Shown here piece by piece: positions 54,589-64,000 of a stretch of DNA of 64,000 nt. Under the pieces are notes generated by a model. That model ran no database searches. It was not told the origin of the DNA and saw nothing but the letters and a program-made list of their open reading frames with translations. Source of the stretch: Chamaea fasciata (taxonomy: Eukaryota; Chordata; Aves; Passeriformes; Sylviidae); contig JARCOQ010000005.1 in the NCBI GenBank assembly GCA_029207755.1, forward strand, positions 59,283,414 to 59,347,413, given 5' to 3'. The number at the start of each line of letters is the position of its first letter. Positions within the stretch are counted from its first letter, which is position 1. The position numbers and the translations under genes are program-made.

Positions 54589-55184
54589 GGGAAGAGGGAG
54601 GGAGGGAAGGAGGGAAGGAAGGAAGGAGGGAGGGAAGGAAGGAGGGAGGGAAGGAAGGAGGGAGGGAGGGAAGGAGGGAGGGAGGGAAGGAGGGAAGGAG
54701 GGAAGGAGGGAAGGAAGGAAGGAAGGAGGGAAGGAAGGAAGGAAGGAAGGAAGGAAGGAAGGAAGGAAGGAAGGAAGGAAGGAAGGAAGGAAGGAAGGAA
54801 GGAAGGAAGGAAGGAAGGAAGGAAGGAAGGAAGGAAGGAAGGAAGGAAGGAAGGAGGGAAGGAAGGAAGGAAGGAAGGAGGGAAGGAAGGAAGGAGGGAA
54901 GGAAGGAAGGAAGGAAGGAAGGAAGGAAGGAAGGAAGGAAGGAAGGAAGGAAGGAAGGAAGGAAGGAAGGAAGGAGGGAGGGAGGGAAGGAAGGAAGGAA
55001 GGAAGGAAGGAAGGAAGGAAGGAAGGAAGGAAGGAAGGAAGGAAGGAAGGAAGGAAGGAAGGAAGGAAGGAAGGAAGGAAGGAAGGAAGGAAGGAAGGAA
55101 GGAAGGAAGGAAGGAAGGAAGGAAGGAAGGAAGGAAGGAAGGAAGGAAGGAAGGAAGGAAGGAAGGAAGGAAGGAAGGAAGGAA
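54589..55184 (+). repeat. Long (GGAA)n/(GGGA)n homopurine microsatellite
   Basis: A tract of 596 bp with no pyrimidine on the plus strand. The first 130 bp or so mix GGGA and GGAA. Scattered GGGA interruptions follow (around 54853, 54877, 54893 and 54973-54986), and the last 200 bp (54985-55184) are 50 perfect GGAA units. The sense transcript carries (UUCC)n. Lys-Glu-Gly-Arg and Ser-Phe-Leu-Pro frames through it are artefacts. Confidence 0.98.
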
Positions 55185-55860
55185 TATTCTGTAGACAGAG
55201 TGAACTTTGCCCTCAGAGGACTAATGACCTGATATACTTTTTTTCCCCTTCCCACCTCCATTTCCCCTGCTAAAGTTACAGTACCTTCAAGGACTATCCT
55301 CCTTTCTTGGTCTGTTTTAACCTAGTGCGTCAGCTCAGCATCCTTTTCCCAACCACCTGAAGCCAGAGACCATCCTTCCAAGAGAAGGGATTACCTTCTT
55401 GCTTTCAGTCTCCCTGGACATCCTTGCAACCTCCTGGACTGAGACTGCTCTGCTTTGTGCATCATGCTGAGGGACTCTGAAGTCCTATCCGCTCGTCTCA
55501 GCCCATAGTACGTGGCAGCCCAAAAGGGTACCCTGGAGGTAAAACCTGGTTGTTCTCTATTAATTTTTCATTTCAAGAATGGCTCCAGGGAAAGGAGGGA
55601 GATATAGGTCAGAGACTTTGGGGGATGATTAGTAACTCTGTACATCTTCCTTCCTTTTTTTCCCCCTCAATTTTTTTTTTCTCTTCCAAATTCAGAAACA
55701 GAGGGTTTTCCCTCCGTATTTCTCATTTACTCCTTGAGCATCATCGGCATTAGTCAGCAAACTCCTGCTATTTCCTCACAAGCCCCTGACACTTGCAGAG
55801 TGACTAACCCTCTCCCCACACACTTTGGCTCTAATAGTTGCATCTGGTTTCTTTCCTCAA
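55185..55860. other. Intronic block, nothing recognised
   Basis: Contains T-rich runs near 55648-55680 and no exon or mobile element. Confidence 0.5.
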
Positions 55861-55862
55861 GA

Positions 55863-55910
55863 AAAATGGCTCTCGGCGTTGCGCACGCGCAGCTCTCCCT
55901 GTGGTCGCTG
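55863..55910. promoter_or_regulatory. CpG patch with perfect NRF1 motif and a YY1-like word
   Basis: TGCGCACGCGCA at 55880-55891 is a perfect palindromic-type NRF1 site. AAAATGGC (55863-55870) resembles a YY1 core, and TCGGCG lies between them. NRF1 sites mark CpG promoters of housekeeping genes, but the surrounding CpG enrichment is only about 60 bp wide, so a full promoter is doubtful. Confidence 0.33.
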
Positions 55911-56470
55911 TAAGGGTGACAGGTCATTCCCCGTGAGCTCCTGCTGCCAGGAGGCTGCAAACGCCACCATTTTTCATGCACAGAGCCAAAGAGCCAGGAG
56001 GCGAAGGCAGGGCCTGCCTTCAGGTCACTTCATAACTCACCATCACCAGCATTGTCCTTCAAACTAGGAAGAAGTTAGCTCCTGCCCCAAGCACAGGCAC
56101 GTGGAGAACACAATGGAGGAAGCCTGAAGCCACCTGGCCTCTCTTCGCAGCCCTGCCAGCCACCTGATCTGTCAGGTGACACTGCCTCTGCATTAGCCTT
56201 TCCTTCCCAGGACCAGGAGTCTCTGCCCCCATTACGGCATCTGGTCCCTGACATGATGTGCAGAAGGCCTCGGCTGGGCTTCTGAGACACGCATACAGGC
56301 TGAGTGAAAACACAGCTCCTCGTGACTCAAAGCCACCTCATCAGAGCATGACAGAAGGCTCCTCCTGGCCAGGTGGGCTTGCACAAGCTGCCCACCCTCA
56401 GCCACACTCACAGCAGGCCTCGCGTGCAGCTCGTGCTCACGCAGGCGTACCCACAGACCTGCCCACACTG

Positions 56471-56500
56471 TGCTCTCGGCGCTGCGCTCGAGCACGCAGC
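56471..56500. promoter_or_regulatory. Second CpG-rich patch resembling the NRF1 patch
   Basis: CTCTCGGCGCTGCGCTCGAG, then CACGCAGC, resembles the patch at 55870-55892 (CTCTCGGCGTTGCGCACGCG) but lacks a perfect NRF1 site. Moderate CpG density continues leftward to about 56420. Confidence 0.22.
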
Positions 56501-57052
56501 AAGTTTGTTGTGTCCACCTTTCCGGGGTGATGCTGAGAGCACACAGACCACTCTTCCTTACGTCCAACATGCAAAGAGGACATCCTGCCCCCAGGGCAAG
56601 GCCATGCCCTCAAGGTGATGGTAGGTGCTACCTGCTGCCACCCACACAGGAACAACCCACATCCAGAGCAGAGCCCATCAATAAGGATCAGCGGGAAGGC
56701 TGATGAACTTGGTGCTGGAGAAGTTTATTTCATATTTAACCTTGACACCCTCACCCCAGCACCCACCCAGTTCCCACCACCCTTACCTCCGTCCCCATTG
56801 TACGACAGCCTTCTGCATTGCTGTGTAGGGAGGCATGAAAATAAACCACCGGCTCCAGTGCCACACTCCCTCCTGGCAGATCTGTTTCTCTCTTCTTAAC
56901 TGTTTCCAAGTGCCTGGCTGTTTTATAATCCCCAGTGAGCATTCCCTTAACTCCTTCCTCACTGAGTCCTTCCACTCTCCCTCACTCGCTCTCTTCTAAA
57001 AGGCAGAAAAATCCAAGGCGAGGTAGGGGGTAGAGAAAGCAAAGGAGGGGGC

Positions 57053-57102
57053 CTGAATCAAAGAGGGAACATCTGAATCAAAGAAGGAACATCTGAATCA
57101 AA
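57053..57102 (+). repeat. 20-bp tandem repeat, 2.5 copies
   Basis: The unit CTGAATCAAAGAGGGAACAT occurs twice, with one G/A difference, and then CTGAATCAAA. It is a recent local duplication. Confidence 0.85.
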
Positions 57103-57109
57103 CTGCACG

Positions 57110-59430
57110 TATTAGTCATTTCCCCAGCCTTCTCTTACACAGACAGACTGAATCTCCTGTTAATGTATTTTTTTTTCCCATGGACATTTGTGTACCTTAG
57201 AAACTTCTTTGCTAATCTCCTCCTACTTTTTCATACCATGAGGTCATATGCTCCTGCTGGTAGCACGACTTTAAATCACACAGCAGCTTGCCCTTTGAGG
57301 TCTGAACAGAAATCACTGTCTTAGATCACAAGTAAATATGAGTTGATGGCTTCAAGCCCAGTGTCACCACCACCCCACTTATGCATATTGCAAAATTCGA
57401 GAAGAATCAAATGCAGGTATCACTTCCCGGTGGAAAGGACTTAATCACTGCAAGGGCTGTGAGAGGGCTGTGTGGAGGAGCTCAGGCAGAGGAACACATC
57501 CTCCCTGTCTCCAAGACGTGGGACTCTGTTACTGCCCTGAAGTGACCTGTGGAGAGCCACACATGCTATGGGTGCTAAAGGCCGTGCACTGCGTGTGCGC
57601 TTGTGTGCATGTCAGTGAGTGCAGATGGTGAGGGAGGGAGTCACTTGGCCTGAGACATTTTGGGAGACCCACAGGCCATGGCTACACTTGGATAACCACA
57701 AGGTAGCACAGGTCTCCGTGTGCCAGGGTGTGCTGGCAGCACAGCGTGGGGTGGGACAAGTACAGTGACCCAGCAGCTTTGGATTTCATAACCGCGACTG
57801 CATGCAAAGCAACGTCACAGAACACTCCGGTGTTTACGCTGCTCCTGTCAGTGCATGAATAAAGAATACGATGGAAGAAAGCATTGGCTTTCACATGTCC
57901 CCTCTCAGGTGGGAACATGACACCTGCGGCTGGCTGCTGCTCTTCCTCAAAGCCTATGGCTGCTTCTTCCAGCATCTTGAGGTTACCCTTGACAGCTTCC
58001 CCTCAAAAGTTTACCAAGGCATCTCTTTCCTTGACAAAATGAGCTATTCTGTCACACAAGGCTGGGCCGCAGGGCTTTTAAAATCAGTTCTGGTGATGCT
58101 CAAAGGGAGCAGCTTGCTGTGCAGAGGAGTGGTAGAGTTAATAGCAGTAGGATCAGCACAAGCTCTTACCCTTGCCATCTGCCTTCAGCTCAGCCAGGCC
58201 TTCTGCTGAACAGCCACTGTGGGCTGGGGCCACTGGAGTGAGCAGCAACTCACTGACATGAAAGACTGCCAGGGTCAGTTGATTAAGAATAAGATTACAA
58301 GCACAGGAATCCTGTACAGTGCTGGTACTGACTCAGTTTAAGGATTTCATGGGGATATTTAAGCCCAGTTTTCCAAAGAAGTCTTCTATTTTGCACAGGT
58401 GGGTGTTTGTGTGACAGCTTAAACAAGCCCCATTAATTGATGACTCCAGAAACAGGGGTCATCTCTGAAACTGCTATGCTTTCTTCTTTGGTCACCCCCA
58501 CTAGAAAACAGGGATAAATAATACTTAAATGTCTCACTCCCCTGTAATGTTTAAGTCCTTTGCACTTCCAGAGCACTGGAGGAAACACAGGAAAGCCCAC
58601 TGGAATGGACAGGGATGCCTCTCACAACTATGAGTCACAGATCCCTCTCGTTCTGCCTTGTGGACTTCTTTTAAGTGCTGGCCACTGCCAGCAGGCCCTG
58701 ACAGAGGCTGCTCAGCTCTGCTCCTGCACATTCAGACTGACAGCTGCCTCAAGAGTTCTCTGTCTTTTTTGATAATAGAAGAGTCACTTAAGTCTTGTGG
58801 ATGACCTGAAAGTACCAAACTGCCGACCTCTACTACCAAACTCTGAACCTGCCAGTGCAACCGTGTAGAGCAGGGCTTGGCCCGCATGAGGGATGGTGAG
58901 AGCAAAACAGCTCTGTAGACCCATAACAAAATACTGAGATCCCCTCTGATGTCATATAATTCTGCAGTGGTATCCTACAGCTATTTAAATGACTTCTGCA
59001 GCTGATCTCCAAACCCAGGAGGAGACAGGTGGAGGGAGCAGCAAAAGGGTGCTGGTCTGGAAGGATGGAGGATCTGGGATGAGTGAGGGCACAACCTGCC
59101 TGCTCTGAAAGCAAAAGAACAGAGAGGCCCCTCCTTTCACAGATGGAGGGAGGAAAAAAGGCAAGATGAGCGAAAAGCCTGGACTTAATAATGAAAAACA
59201 ATAGCTCATCATTTATTTTCATATCCTCTCACTAATGCTGGCATAATGCTAACAGTGGAATTCTTATGGCATGCATGTCATGCCTGCAAATACCAAGTGA
59301 ATTACTTCCCAGTGAGGCTATGGGCTATGGCACTGAGCAGCACATTTGTTACAAGAGATTGGATGATGAACGACAGTTCCCAAATTCCTCCTTCACAATG
59401 CTACTTGCATTAGTTGTAATTTAATGAGTG
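57110..59430. other. Intronic block, nothing recognised
   Basis: Mixed-composition sequence with frames under 130 codons and no domain, RNA gene or mobile element. Confidence 0.5.
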
Positions 59431-59456
59431 TGAGAGAGAAAGAGAGAGAGAGAAAG
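59431..59456 (+). repeat. (GA)n short microsatellite
   Basis: TGAGAGAGAAAGAGAGAGAG followed by AGAAAG, an impure dinucleotide run of about 26 bp. Confidence 0.85.
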
Positions 59457-59955
59457 TTTTTGCTCAAACCATAGAAATAATACTGCCTGCTGCTGCTTCC
59501 CACTGGGTCTTGTATTAACTCACACCATCTCCACCTCCTACTTCTCTACCTCCTCCCTTTTCACACCTATCCTCAGGTGCTAAAAGTCGTGTCATGAAAC
59601 CCATCAGCATGGCAAGAGAGCATGCAGAAGCCCCCAGGCACATGCATTTCTTCTGGCTAAAAGGTGGGAGGGGACACAAACCTCTCCCTCTTCTCTGCCA
59701 ACAGTCATGGCAGGCTGGGGTGGTTCCTACACCATCCAGTCTCTGTGTAGACAAGCCACCCACTCTCCTTTGGTTCTTTCCTCCTAGGGAGCCAATGCAG
59801 GTGAAGGACACCGACCTGGCAGGCCTGGAAACAGAGCATGAAGCACACACTGCATGACCCATGTTGGTGTGGAGCTCCCACCACACCCCCTGCCAGCACG
59901 GTCCTCCTGCCTGCCCAAAGGGAGCCATAGCAGGGTAGCCCAGCCTCATCCTCAC

Positions 59956-60249
59956 CTTGCAGGCTGTCTGAGCTGCTTTGTTGCTCTTTTAAACAATTTT
60001 GAGATCTGGTAAGCAGCCAGTAAATGTCAACAAAACCTTTGCTAGGGGGTAAGGCCTCCAGCAGTGTAAATGTGCCATCATTGGTGACCCCCAGCGAACC
60101 CAGCAATCCCTGCCACGCTGCTTCCTCCTGAGCTCTTGGGTAGATCTGTTCCTCCAACTTCTTCAGGGCACAAATCAAGTCCCTTTTCTTTGCTCCATGG
60201 ATCTTGACACAAAAGGGACAGCAACAGGGACATCTTGCAGGTCTCTGCC
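59956..60249 (-). other. Candidate alternative (cryptic) HIPK2 exon, unproven
   Basis: On the minus strand CTCCTTCCAG (AG at 60251-60250) could serve as acceptor, and GCAAG followed by GTGAGG (GT at 59955-59954) matches the donor consensus. The 294 bp between them are open as 98 codons in the frame that starts after one base and ends after one base (phase 1-1). HIPK2 intron 1 is phase 1, so inclusion would keep the kinase frame and insert 98 residues after exon 1. The peptide (with ALKKLEEQIYPRAQEEAAW and LLEALPPSKGFVDIYWLL) matches no family I know. It is part of a 210-codon open frame (60337-59705). Chance remains the leading alternative. Confidence 0.22.
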
Positions 60250-60339
60250 CTGGAAGGAGCCTAGCTGGCCCAGTGTCACCTCTCACTCCTGTGGCAACCT
60301 TGCAACAGAGCCTGTACCCCTTCACATCACAGGACATTT

Positions 60340-63300
60340 ATCCATCAAATGACCCTGCATGTAAGGTTCACACCTGAAACAAGACCCACTGTGTAGGGTC
60401 TCATACGCTGGGTCAGAAGAAAGCCGAGAGGTCTGATCTGAGCAGCAGACTTACAAGCAAGAGACTGCAAATATCACTACTACTCTTCTGGTGTATCCAG
60501 TCTCTTTAGTGTTTCCCACTGACAGAGCCTAAACGACAACCATCCACAGATTCCTATGCAGTGGAGCATCCAGAATACTCCTTATCCCTTCAGTGTCAAA
60601 TGTAATTTAAAAGCCCCCTCCCACATTTTGCAGTGTTTTGAAAAAAAACAAATCCAAACAAAATTTACATGTTTCTGAAACAAGTGCAGAAGCAGAGGAA
60701 GGGAAAATGCCCTTAAGGATTGGAACCAAATGTGTTTGTGCAAATGAGACCCAGGATTTACAGTTACCTTCCAGCCTCCAGCAAGTGCTACAGTCTTAGC
60801 TTCGACTTAAGAACAATCTGTTTTCTTGTAAACGTTAAAAAACACCAGTGACATTTTCTCTGGTGTACTGGCCGAAGTCCCACAGCCCTGACTGGGAGAG
60901 GAAGGTGGACACAATGACACAGGACACTCCCAGAGATGTGCAGACACAGGTCTGTATGGACACACAGAAGCACATTTGTGCTTCCCAGCAATACAGCAGG
61001 CACGATGCTGGGGGCCATCACCTTCAGAAACTACCTAGACACAGATTTGCCCCTTGTCAAAATCCCCCTCCCAAGGGCATTGCACACTCTGTGGCTTTCT
61101 TAAAACTATGGCTGTGCTTTGAGCAGTGACCGGGCTCTGAAATAAATGAAGACATGCCTTGCTGAAGTGACCCTAAGCGAAAGCAACAATACTTGGCACA
61201 AATAAATAAGCACCACAGCTGCAAATCAAAAAGGATGAAAGAGTGAGCCTCATCAGTCTGCTGTAACTAACCTTGTGCTGGGCAGCTCACCTACTCTAGC
61301 AGCATGGGGAGCCACACATCCCCCCAAGGGCCACCAGATAGAAGGGACAGACAGCAAGTGTGGGGAGACAGGGACACAAGCATGAGAGGGAAGTGGGGGG
61401 GCTCCCATGACAGAGGCCCACCGCAATGGCTATGTGGCCTTTAGGAGCCTGTCACAGGGGTGCTGCTACCTGCTACCAGCCTGCAAAGAGAAGCAGTGAC
61501 CAGGCTGGGGTGATGAAAAGTAGTTATCAGGGGCAGAACTATAGGGAAAAACATACCTAGACAGACGGAGACCTGCTGGACTGCCAGAACAGGCCTGTTA
61601 CTGCAACAGCTTCTTTGGGCATACAGCACAAGTCACAGCGGTCAGAACTGTCAGCCATGATTTATCACGTTTACAGTTTAAAACCCAACCAAATCCAACA
61701 CTTCTGCTGGAGCCAAGAAGTTCAGCTGAAGGTTCCTGGCCTAGCTGGGAAGGCAGAGACTGTCTTGCCCCTTGGTTCCCCTCCTGATGGGCTGCTGTGG
61801 CTCAGGAAGGGTGAAGCTCAGACACAGCACTGTATCACACTTCAGTTCCCTTTAAGCCTTCAAATTAGGGCTTACACGGAGCTTAAATGCAGCCTGTCCC
61901 AACACAGGGTTGGATTTCACAGCTCTCATGTGCTGCTGGGTTGCCACTTCCCACTGAAAAGGGGATGAGTGCTCTGCAGGCAGTCTGGCAGGCAGTCCAT
62001 CCACCCAGATACCCTGAGCAGGGGATGGGGGAGCACCTGATCCACCAGACCTTCCCAAATCCCTGGAGGGTAAAACAGGGGGGCTGAAATCACCAGGACA
62101 GGCTCCTGCTTCCCTTGCCTCAGCCAGCCAAATAACTCCCTTGTTAATATCCATCGTTTCAGCAAGCATTTCATGGTAACCACTGAGTGTTTTACCTCTG
62201 TGATCAAGCCTGTGCTCTTTTTCCTCCACATCTCCGCTGGCTCCCCACAGCTGACCCTGAGCCCCAGGGTGACCACAGAATCCCCACCCTCCCAGCTCAC
62301 CGGTTGGGATGTTTGACATGCAGCATTCAGCTCCCACATGAAGTCAGCATGTTCTCGGTACATGGCACACCACATCCATGGCCATGAACACCTCAGGTGG
62401 GCTGGTCACCTTCCAGCAAGGACGGCTGAATATGATAGGACTGGGCTGGGGAGGGGGCGGCACAGGAGAAAAAGCTGCCAGGAACAGGAGAAAGGGCACA
62501 AAATACACCAGAATAAAAGCCCCATCCCCTTCACAAGCCCTGCAATAACAAGAAGGCAAGAAGGACAGGAGTACCAGCCACAACGAAACCCAAATGAAAA
62601 GCTATGATCTGCAACTTGCTGCAGTGATGCCATGTAACAACTGTGGTTGGTAAACACACTTCCCACCTCTCCAACAGTGCTGTAACCAGCATCTGCTTTA
62701 TTGCACACAGTATCAAAGGCAGCAGGAATCCCCACCTGAAATCATGTCCTCTCCTGCCATTCACTCACATCCCATCTTCTTTTTCCCTCACACCTTATTT
62801 TCTACAGGCAGCAGCTTTTTGGCAGGAGTCTCAGTGTCTGTTTGCAACAGGGCATGGCAAGGGAAAGCAGACGTCTCCTCGTAAAGCACCCTCTTCCTGA
62901 AACCCCTTCAACCCTTCCTGGCTGAGAGGAAATGCAAGGATTGGTAATGACTCAAGTGCTCCTCTGGGAAAAAGCAGTGATTTCAGAGGAACACGAAATA
63001 ACTTTTAAGCCAAGCCTAGTCCTGAAGAGGGGAACTCCACACTCTGTAGCTTGAGTTCACTGTTGAGCGTGAACAAAGCTGGGATTCACGTGCCCACCGG
63101 CAGAGACACTGGAAAAGATACAGCCACTTTATTGGGGTAGTCTCACCTAAATTAGATACATTGTAAGTGATACAGTAAACACACGTAAAGGGATACAGAA
63201 TCCCCAGGGGATACTGCATTTGCATACAGACCCCAGTTACATCACACCACTGGCTAAAGTCTCAAATAACTGAGGATACAGAGATAGACCGGAGACGCAT

Positions 63301-64000
63301 TAGCAGAGCTGAAGACAAATCCGAGAACTGGTCCAGTTGGGCCACCAAAACCTGGCACTGGCAGAAGATGCATAAAGGGCACCTGCCATGCAGCTGTTCT
63401 GGACCAGGATAGAGATGAGCTGGTGGATGTGGATTACAGATCACTCTCCGTCAGAATGTCTTGAATGATAATTTTCTCAAGCTTGAATTTCTAGTAACCC
63501 TTTTGTTCAGCCTGAAAAGTCATATTGCTTGGAAAAAAAAATCTCTTCCTGCCTTTTAAAGGCAGAGTGGCAGTGTCCCCTCCTGAACGCACTGTGATTT
63601 ACAGTCTTCCACACTCACACTGGCAACATAAGCCCTTATGCAGAGACTGCAGACAGCGCTCCTGCCAACACATACACTGTCACAGCGTTGCTCCACATAA
63701 ACACCCTGCATTCACCTTGTTTATATTTTCTCCTGTACAGGCTGCAACAGCTCACAAACACACACAAAGCCTAATTTATATTTATAATAAATCTCCCTTC
63801 TTTATTTACTGCAATGGAAAAGAGCCCTGCTGCAAATACAGTTTGTTAAAAAAATGGTGTAACAGATCTAAGGAGAATCACGTCCATGCTGTCTTCTGTA
63901 GATAAAGGGGATGAAGCCACACCAAACACATGTGTACACTCCTACGTGTGCTACAAACACGGAAGGAGTCGCACATACACACACATACACACAGATATTC
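60340..64000. other. Right-end intronic block, nothing recognised
   Basis: The longest frame is 161 codons on the minus strand (62337-61852), without a domain. A single octamer lies near 63218-63226, and a CA-rich patch ends the window (about 63970-63995). No CpG island or exon 1 was seen. Confidence 0.5.

Noticed and set aside
54392..55273. 293-codon plus frame and 226-codon minus frame
   Set aside because: Both consist mostly of the second GGAA array. The short non-repeat ends have no recognisable domain.
61852..62375. Overlapping minus-strand frames of 161 and 149 codons
   Set aside because: Two registers are open over the same DNA, which indicates low stop density and not coding. No domain or clear paired splice sites were seen.

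Overview
The window is a stretch of vertebrate, most likely bird, nuclear DNA lying inside one gene: HIPK2 (homeodomain-interacting protein kinase 2), read on the minus strand. The evidence is a single large coding exon at 33098-34187 with consensus splice sites at both ends. It encodes the HIPK2 N-terminus and about half of the kinase domain. A bird (or at least a sauropsid) is suggested by a CR1-type LINE 3' end at about 45690-46355, by the absence of any recognisable mammalian SINE or L1, and by the very low density of mobile elements: one clear copy in 64 kb. The species cannot be decided from the sequence.

Layout in gene order, which runs right to left. 64000-34188 is the distal part of intron 1. 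34187-33098 is the exon known as exon 2 in mammals. 33097-1 is the proximal part of intron 2. Exon 1 (5' UTR plus a few codons) and the next kinase exon were not seen and should lie outside the window to the right and left. No prokaryotic features, tRNA, rRNA, CRISPR array or operon are present. Nearly all short open frames in the window are chance frames in intronic DNA.

Intron 1 holds two (GGAA)n arrays on the plus strand: 222 bp at 50016-50237, and an unbroken 596-bp homopurine tract at 54589-55184. It also holds the CR1 remnant (antisense to HIPK2), a CpG-dense patch with a perfect NRF1 motif (55880-55891), several AT-rich blocks that look like conserved non-coding elements, and an exon-like open segment at 59956-60249. 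That segment has good splice signals, and its phase (1-1) would keep the HIPK2 frame.

Intron 2 holds a (TATATG)n array (24145-24319), a 19-base C run, a TATA motif followed by a CpG cluster (14906-15230), a 16-bp tandem repeat carrying POU octamers (2022-2069, with a further octamer at 1917-1924), A/C-rich low-complexity tracts, and further candidate enhancers.

No new multi-gene system was found. The most testable points are the in-frame candidate exon, the octamer cluster, the paired GGAA arrays and the TATA/CpG segment. Conservation and promoter calls were made by eye, without alignments, and carry low confidence.
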